This document shows positions 56,412-64,000 of a DNA stretch of 64,000 nucleotides, piece by piece. The stretch is taken from the NCBI GenBank assembly GCA_026936325.1, contig JAPTHN010000256.1, positions 124,001 through 188,000 on the forward strand, written 5' to 3'. How positions within the stretch are numbered: the stretch's first letter is position 1; every line of letters begins with the position of its first letter. The position numbers and the translations under genes were made by a program. Source of the stretch: Platynereis dumerilii (taxonomy: Eukaryota; Annelida; Polychaeta; Phyllodocida; Nereididae). The notes under the pieces are model-generated. The model searched no databases. It saw only the letters and a program-made list of their open reading frames with translations, and had not been told where the DNA came from.

Positions 56412-59276
56412 TCCCATTGATGAGCCGTCAGTTCAATCCGTACAGCTTTTCAGGGTGCTAAATTTTGACCTTAGTGCTATAATCTAGCTACATTTTTTCA
56501 AATTTTTACTTCAGATAATCGATTTGTGCTTACTTTTTATAATTGGGTCTTTTATGCAGATTCCAACAGCGTTTAGATCATAAAGATTGGTTGAACAGAA
56601 GCTGAGATATGCTCCGTTTTCCATCACCAAGTCTGATTCTCTCTATCTATATTATTGATTCGGTCGACTTTATTACCAATAATATAGTTATATTAATAAT
56701 AATGTCAATATTAGTAGAGTTACGGTACACGTACGTTTATCAAATTTTCAGGGAAGATGGATTGTCACTCAAAGCGAAAAATTCTACAAAAAATTATTAC
56801 ATTGGAAAATTATGAATTGTTGAATTCAGGGGTTTTATTTATCAGCCAATCAGATTGCTGCTTTCAAAATTCAAATGTCAATAAACGGGAATTCCCTTGC
56901 GATTCCCTAGCAACTGGACCTGTAGAACAAGTTTTATGATGTTGACTGCTTTGAATAATTATTTAGACCTCATTCATAAAGGTAACCAAGGAATTCTGTG
57001 CCTCCAAGTCTGGGAACCCCCCCCCCCCAGCCCAGCAAGCTATTGTGCCCAATTCTGAGATGAATCTCATAATTAGGCAATTGAAAATGTTTGAATTGTT
57101 TAAAAATGACAGTAACATAAAGAAGGGAAATTGCTCAGTCCATCTATGCAGAAATTGGGGGGGAGGCATAAAATTTACCAACCATGCCACAGCGCCACCT
57201 ATAACATGTAACAAGTACTAGGAGTTGCACGCTTAGATGGGGCTTTGTAAAACGCTACTTTTGGAAAAATGGTCACAATTCAAAATCTTTCCCTCTTAGG
57301 GTATGAATGTTTTTTGATAGACATATGAACCCAACTACAGTGCATCTTTTGCTGCCATTTCCAGGCTTCTAACCAGTTTCCTAAAGATTTTAGAATATTT
57401 CATACAAAAATTCAAAAAAGGAGGTTTTATCTATTTTTTGAATTACAAAATGCATTGACTTAGCTGTTCTTCTTGTGAGTGATTGGTCTCTTGGTCCTCT
57501 TTACTAATGTAGTGAAACATTTTACCTTGGAATCTCCATGTAGATTTTGGCCACTAGGGGCTCTTCAACATACCATATTTAAAAATCAGTAACTCGGTAA
57601 CTATTAAAGCTAAAATTTCCAAATCTGACAGAGGCAACATGACACATTTGAAGTCTTTTCTGACAAACTTTCGTCAAAATCTCCGTTGCGGTTTTTAAGT
57701 TATTGAAGAAATTGCGAAAAGCACGTTTTTCACTCTTTTCCTCATAGCGTCGCAGTCGATTATAGTACCGGCGTGGAAAAAGTGCAGCTATGCTTCGTTT
57801 GTAATGAACTTTCATGTTCAGGTACATTTTAAATTCCAAAGAAAGTTTAAAATTTTTTTACCCCTCATTTTTGACATTTTTTGGGTGGCAAAATGCATAA
57901 GTTGGGGAATCGTTCAAGTTTCGCAAACCATATTTTTTTTCAACCAGTCGTTTTGTTTTGGGACCAGGTTTATGGAATATCAAAGGGTTTTCTTTAAAAC
58001 TTTTTCCAATAAAATTTTTGTGAAAAAACTTTTTTACATCATTGGCATGTATTGCTCTTTGAGAAATTTGCAAAATTTATGGCACAAAAAGATGAAGAAA
58101 CAAAGTGTCATCGGAGTGGCAAAACCAGATGCTGATATCTCTTCTAATTTATGAGATATTGGCGTTTTCGTGCAAAATTTTTGCAAAAAGTGTTGGACTC
58201 TATATTTTTTTTTTTTTTTTTTTTTTTTTTGAGACAAAAAGATAATTCCATGTATTGCTGTGTTATGTTACCCCCCCCCAATTACTCTCACTGTTCACTC
58301 TTTGTAACCAGCAATCAACTCACCATCTTTTTTCAATCAAAGTAATTCCATGTAAACTTTTTTTTTGCCTCCTTTCTTTGCATCCGTGACATTTAGCTTG
58401 CATTGTACTTAGAATTAATCTCTTTTGGCAGCCGCAACAATGTCACCTTCAAGGTATGTTAGTTTTGATGGGGGGGGGGGGGCTAGCTCAGTTTTTGCAT
58501 GCTGGGGATGCCAATCGCTGGGTCCAGGGTTCGAAACCAGCTCTTGCAGGGTCAACCGGACTATTGCTGGGCGGGTCTGTCAATCGTCCGTCGCCTCATT
58601 GCTGTGTCCTACTCCTGTTCTAATTAGGCTACCAAGTGCACAAATACCGGACGTAAAGCGCCAATAATCCATCCTTTTCTTAATTGTGAAATATTGAGGT
58701 TTGATGGTCAAATTTTCATTCCATTTTAGGCCTTTGAATAACTTTTGTGTGAATTTCATGCCCTGAGTGAAAGATGTGTCACAGTGCCTGGACCGGGCTC
58801 AACCAAATTTTTTTTTTTTTTTGTCGAGACTTGGAACTAGATAGCACTTTTTTTACCAAAAAGGCCTCATGACAGGATACACCCCCAACCCTACGGGGTA
58901 AAACAAACATAAGAAAATGTTATTTGGGGGTAACTGAGGGGAAAGATGGGGTAATTGGGGGAATGTAGGAGGTTATGTGGGGCAAGTGGGGGTAAGCGGA
59001 GGGCAAGAGGGGGTAAGTGGGGGTAAGCAGGGGCAAGCGAGAGGCAAGTGGGGGTAAGTGGGGCTAGCAGGAGGCAAGTGAGGGTTAGGGGGGCTAGTGG
59101 GAGGCAAGTGGGACAAGACTGGGATAAGCGGGGGCGAGTGGGGTGCAAGCGGGGGCAAGTGGGGGCTAGCAGGTGGCAAGTGGGGGAAGCAGGGGGCAAA
59201 GAGGGGATAAAGTGGGGGGTAGCTGATATTATGGGAATAAGAAAAGGGAGCGGGAGGTGTATCCTGTCCTGAGGCC
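56412..59276 (+). repeat. Macrosatellite unit R3 (2,865 bp)
   Basis: Same organisation as R1. SINE at about 58482-58674, G-rich element at 58862-59276. Confidence 0.9.
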
Positions 59277-62145
59277 TCCCATTGATGAGCCGTCAGTTCA
59301 ATCCGTACAGCTTTTCAGGGTGCTAAATTTTGACCTTAGTGCTATAATCTAGCTACATTTTTTCAAATTTTTTTACTTCAGATAATCGATTTGTGCTTAC
59401 TTTTTATAATTGGGTCTTTTATGCAGATTCCAACAGCGTTTAGATCATAAAGATTGGTTGAACAGAAGCTGAGATATGCTCCGTTTTCCATCACCAAGTC
59501 TGATTCTCTCTATCTATATTATTGATTCGGTCAACTTTATTACCAATAATATAGTTATATTAATAATAATGTCAATATTAGTAGAGTTACGGTACACGTA
59601 CGTTTATCAAATTTTCAGGGAAGATGGTTGTCACTCAAAGCGAAAAAATTCTACAAAAAATTATTACATTGGAAAATTATGAATTGTTGAATTCAGGGGT
59701 TTTATTTATCAGCCAATCAGATTGCTGCTTTCAAAATTCAAATGTCAATAAACGGGAATTCCCTTGCGATTCCCTAGCAACTGGACCTGTAGAACAAGTT
59801 TTATGATGTTGACTGCCTTGAATAATTATTTAGACCTCATTCATAAAGGTAACCAAGGAATTCTGTGGCTCCAAGTCTGGGAACCCCCCCCCCCCAGCCC
59901 AGCAAGCTATTGTGCCCAATTCTGAGATGAATCTCATAATTAGGCAATTGAAAATGTTTGAATTGTTTAAAAATGACAGTAACATAAAGAAGGGAAATTG
60001 CTCAGTCCATCTATGCAGAAATTGGGGGGGAGGCATAAAATTTGCCAACCATGCCACAGCGCCACCTATAACATGTAACAAGTACCAGGAGTTGCACGCT
60101 TAGATGTGGCTTTGTAAAACGCTACTTTTGGAAAAATGGTCACAATTCAAAATCTTTCCCTCTTAGGGTATGAATGTTTTTTGATAGACATATGAACCCA
60201 ACTACAGTGCATCTTTTGCTGCCATTTCCAGGCTTCTAACCAGTTTCCTAAAGATTTTAGAATATTTCATACAAAAATTCAAAAAAGGAGGTTTTATCTA
60301 TTTTTTGAATTACAAAATGCATTGACTTAGCTGTTCTTCTTGTGAGTGATTGGTCTGTTGGTCCTCTTTACTAATATAGTGAAACATTTTACCTCGGAAT
60401 CTCCATGTAGATTTTGGCCACTAGGGGCTCTTCAACATACCATATTTAAAAATCAGTAACTCGGTAACTATTAAAGCTAAAATTTTCAAATCTGACAGAG
60501 GCAACATGACACATTTGAAGTCTTTTCTGACAAATTTTCGTCAAAATCTCCGTTGCGGTTTTTAAGTTATTGAAGAAATTGCGAAAAGCACGTTTTTCAC
60601 TCTTTTCCTCATAGCGTCGCAGTCGATTATAGTACCGGCGTGGAAAAAGTGCAGCTATGCTTCGTTTGTAATGAACTTTCATGTTCAGGTACATTTTAAA
60701 TTCCAAAGAAAGTTTAAAATTTTTTTACCCCTCATTTTTGACATTTTTTGGGTGGCAAAATGCATAAGTTGGGGAATCGTTCAAGTTTCGCAAACCATAT
60801 TTTTTTTCAACCAGTCGTTTTGTTTTGGGACCAGGTTTATGGAATATCAAAGGGTTTTCTTTAAAACTTTTTCCAATAAAATTTTTGTGAAAAAACTTTT
60901 TTACATCATTGGCATGTATTGCTCTTTGAGAAATTTGCAAAATTTATGCCACAAAAAGATGAAGAAACAAAGTGTCATCGGAGTGGCAAAAACCAGATGC
61001 TGATATCTCTTCTAATTTATGAGATATAGGCGTTTTTGTGCAAAATTTTTGCAAAAAGTGTTGGACTCTATATTTTTTTTTTTTTTTTTTTTTTTTTGAA
61101 ACAAAAAGATAATTCCATGTATTGCTGTGTTATGTTACCCCCCCCCCCAATTACTCTCACTGTTCACTCTTTGTAACCAGCAATCAACTCACCATCTTTT
61201 TTCAATCAAAGTAATTCCATGTAAACTTTTTTTTTGCCTCCTTTCTTTGCATCCGTGACATTTAGCTTGCATTGTACTTAGAATTAATCTCTTTTGGCAG
61301 CCGCAACAATGTCACCTTCAAGGTATGTTAGTTTTGATGGGGGGGGGGGGGGCTAGCTCAGTTTTTGCATGCTGGGGATGCCAATCGCTGGGTCCAGGGT
61401 TCGAAACCAGCTCTTGCAGGGTCAACCGGACTATTGCTGGGCGGGTCTGTCAATCGTCCGTCGCCTCATTGCTGTGTCCTACTCCTGTTCTAATTAGGCT
61501 ACCAAGTGCACAAATACCGGACGTAAAGCGCCAATAATCCATCCTTTTCTTAATTGTGAAATATTGAGGTTTGATGGTCAAATTTTCATTCCATTTTAGG
61601 CCTTTGAATAACTTTTGTGTGAATTTCATGCCCTGAGTGAAAGATGTGTCACAGTGCCTGGACGGGCTCAACCAAATTTTTTTTTTTTTTGTCGAGACTT
61701 GGAACTAGATAGCACTTTTTTTACCAAAAAGGCCTCATGACAGGATACACCCCCAACCCTACGGGGTAAAACAAACATAAGAAAATGTTATTTGGGGGTA
61801 ACTGAGGGGAAAGATGGGGTAATTGGGGGAATGTAGGAGGTTATGTGGGGCAAGTGGGGGTAAGCGGAGGGCAAGAGGGGGTAAGTGGGGGTAAGCAGGG
61901 GCAAGCGAGAGGCAATTGGGGGTAAGTGGGGCTAGCAGGAGGCAAGTGAGGGTTAGCGGGGGCTAGTGGGAGGCAAGTGGGACAAGACTGGGATAAGCGG
62001 GGGCGAGTGGGGTGCAAGCGGGGGCAAGTGGGGGCTAGCAGGTGGCAAGTGGGGGAAGCAGGGGGCAAAGAGGGGGTAAAGTGGGGGGTAGCTGATATTA
62101 TGGGAATAAGAAAAGGGAGCGGGAGGTGTATCCTGTCCTGAGGCC
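59277..62145 (+). repeat. Macrosatellite unit R4 (2,869 bp)
   Basis: Same organisation. SINE at about 61352-61544, G-rich element at 61730-62145. A 3-bp change (GATGGTTGTCACTC near 59624) distinguishes it. Confidence 0.9.
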
Positions 62146-63934
62146 TCCCATTGATGAGCCGTCAGTTCAATCCGTACAGCTTTTCAGGGTGCTAAATTTT
62201 GACCTTAGTGCTATAATCTAGCTACATTTTTTCAAATTTTTTACTTCAGATAATCGATTTGTGCTTATTTTTTATAATTGGGTCTTTTATGCAGATTCCA
62301 ACAGCGTTTAGATCATAAAGATTGGTTGAACAGAAGCTGAGATATGATCCGTTTTCCATCACCAAGTCTGATTCTCTCTATCTATATTATTGATTCGGTC
62401 GACTTTATTACCAATAATATAGTTATATTAATAATAATGTCAATATTAGTAGAGTTACGGTACACGTACGTTTATCAAATTTTCAGGGAAGATGGATTGT
62501 CACTCAAAGCGAAAAATTCTACAAAAAATTATTACATTGGAAAATTATGAATTGTTGAATTCAGGGGTTTTATTTATCAGCCAATCAGATTGCTGCTTTC
62601 AAAATTCAAATGTCAATAAACGGGAATTCCCTTGCGATTCCCTAGCAACTGGACCTGTAGAACAAGTTTTATGATGTTGACTGCTTTGAATAATTATTTA
62701 GACATCATTCATAAAGGTAACCAAGGAATTCTGTGGCTCCAAGTCTGGGAACCCCCCCCCCAGCCCAGCAAGCTATTGTGCCCAATTCTGAGATGAATCT
62801 CATAATTAGGCAATTGAAAATGTTTGAATTGTTTAAATATGACAGTAACATAAAGAAGGGAAATTGCTCAGTCCATCTATGCAGAAATTGGGGGGGAGGC
62901 ATAAAATTTACCAACCATGCCACAGCGCCACCTATAACATGTAACAAGTACTAGGAGTTGCACGCTTAGATGTGGCTTTGTAAAACGCTACTTTTGGAAA
63001 AATGGTCACAATTCAAAATCTTTCCCTCTTAGGGTATGAATGTTTTTTGATAGACATATGAACCCAACTACAGTGCATCTTTTGCTGCCATTTCCAGGCT
63101 TCTAACCAGTTTCCTAAAGATTTTAGAATATTTCATACAAAAATTCAAAAAAGGAGGTTTTATCTATTTTTTGAATTACAAAATGCATTGACTTAGCTGT
63201 TCTTCTTGTGAGTGATTGATCTGTTGGTCCTCTTTACTAATATAGTGAAACATTTTACCTCGGAATCTCCATGTAGATTTTGGCCACTAGGGGCTCTTCA
63301 ACATACCATATTTAAAAATCAGTAACTCGGTAACTATTAAAGCTAAAATTTCCAAATCTGACAGAGGCAACATGACACATTTGAAGTCTTTTCTGACAAA
63401 TTTTCGTCAAAATCTCCGTTGCGGTTTTTAAGTTATTGAAGAAATTGCGAAAAGCACGTTTTTCACTCTTTTCCTCATAGCGTCGCAGTCGATTATAGTA
63501 CCGGCGTGGAAAAAGTGCAGCTATGCTTCGTTTGTAATGAACTTTCATGTTCAGGTACATTTTAAATTCCAAAGAAAGTTTAAAATTTTTTTACCCCTCA
63601 TTTTTGACATTTTTTGGGTGGCAAAATGCATAAGTTGGGGAATCGTTCAAGTTTCGCAAACCATATTTTTTTTCACCCAGTCGTTTTGTTTTGGGACCAG
63701 GTTTATGGAATATCAAAGGGTTTTCTTTAAAACTTTTTCCAATAAAATTTTTCTGAAAAAACTTTTTTACATCATTGGCATGTATTGCTCTTTGAGAAAT
63801 TTGCAAAATTTATGGCACAAAAAGATGAAGAAACAAAGTGTCATCGGAGTGGCAAAAACCAGATGCTGATATCTCTTCTAATTTATGAGATATAGGCGTT
63901 TTCGTGCAAAATTTTTGCAAAAAGTGTTAGACTC

Positions 63935-63969
<35 letters not shown>

Positions 63970-64000
63970 AAAAAGATAATTCCATGTATTGCTGTGTTAT
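62146..64000 (+). repeat. Macrosatellite unit R5, cut by window end
   Basis: Continues in phase to the last base, so the array extends beyond the window. It carries TTTCACCCAGTCG near 63670 where R1-R4 have TTTCAACCAG, a form shared with L2 and R0. Confidence 0.9.

Overview
This is animal (metazoan) genomic DNA with very few host genes and a great deal of layered repeat. Three things point to a eukaryote: GT-AG spliceosomal introns whose reading frames fit across the splice, a mixed animal transposon fauna (Tc1/mariner, hAT, Crypton, foldback elements, non-LTR retrotransposons, a Penelope-like piece, BEL/Pao and tyrosine-recombinase retroelement fossils, tRNA-derived SINEs), and AT-rich non-coding DNA with microsatellites. 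The mix, above all the large foldback element with 8-bp target duplications, resembles marine invertebrate deuterostomes such as echinoderms or hemichordates. That placement is an inference of modest confidence; no marker gene fixes the species.

Layout. (1) 1-10.7 kb is a nest: Tc1-type inverted ends (1051 and 10673) enclose a Penelope-like fragment, which is split by an 8.27-kb foldback element (1784-10053) with an exact 8-bp target duplication. That element in turn holds a 667-bp hAT-type foldback (8959-9625), a tandem-repeat element resembling Helentron/'pearl' repeats (4508-5407) and two further MITE-like elements. (2) 10.8-12.8 kb (minus) is one long exon of a host gene with ankyrin repeats and a Mab-21/cGAS-like nucleotidyltransferase fold. 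(3) 14-19 kb holds a second foldback element, LINE pieces, a mariner-type MITE and a BEL/Pao fossil. (4) 19.5-26.4 kb is centred on an apparently intact two-exon Crypton-type tyrosine recombinase gene (20816-24409, minus) with two perfect TGACGTCA sites before its ATG and a LINE reverse transcriptase in its intron. It is flanked by a structured 157-bp palindrome and by arrays of small hairpins mostly closed by a TACG loop. (5) 26.4-33 kb is sparse: microsatellites, MITE-like repeats and a LINE piece. (6) 33.1-64 kb is a macrosatellite whose 2.4-2.9-kb units run in one orientation from 33.1 to 42.8 kb and in the opposite orientation from 46.8 kb to the window end. The 4-kb spacer contains a duplicated segment with a SINE and a retroelement tyrosine-recombinase fossil.

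How the parts relate. Only the ankyrin/nucleotidyltransferase exon and the Crypton recombinase look like functional protein genes. Almost everything else can be ordered in time by insertion. Several insertions have a matching empty site inside the same window: the hAT foldback in one arm of the large foldback, the G-rich element present in some macrosatellite units and absent at other junctions, and the SINE in one of two duplicated copies. The rightmost five macrosatellite units look almost identical, so that part of the array amplified recently.
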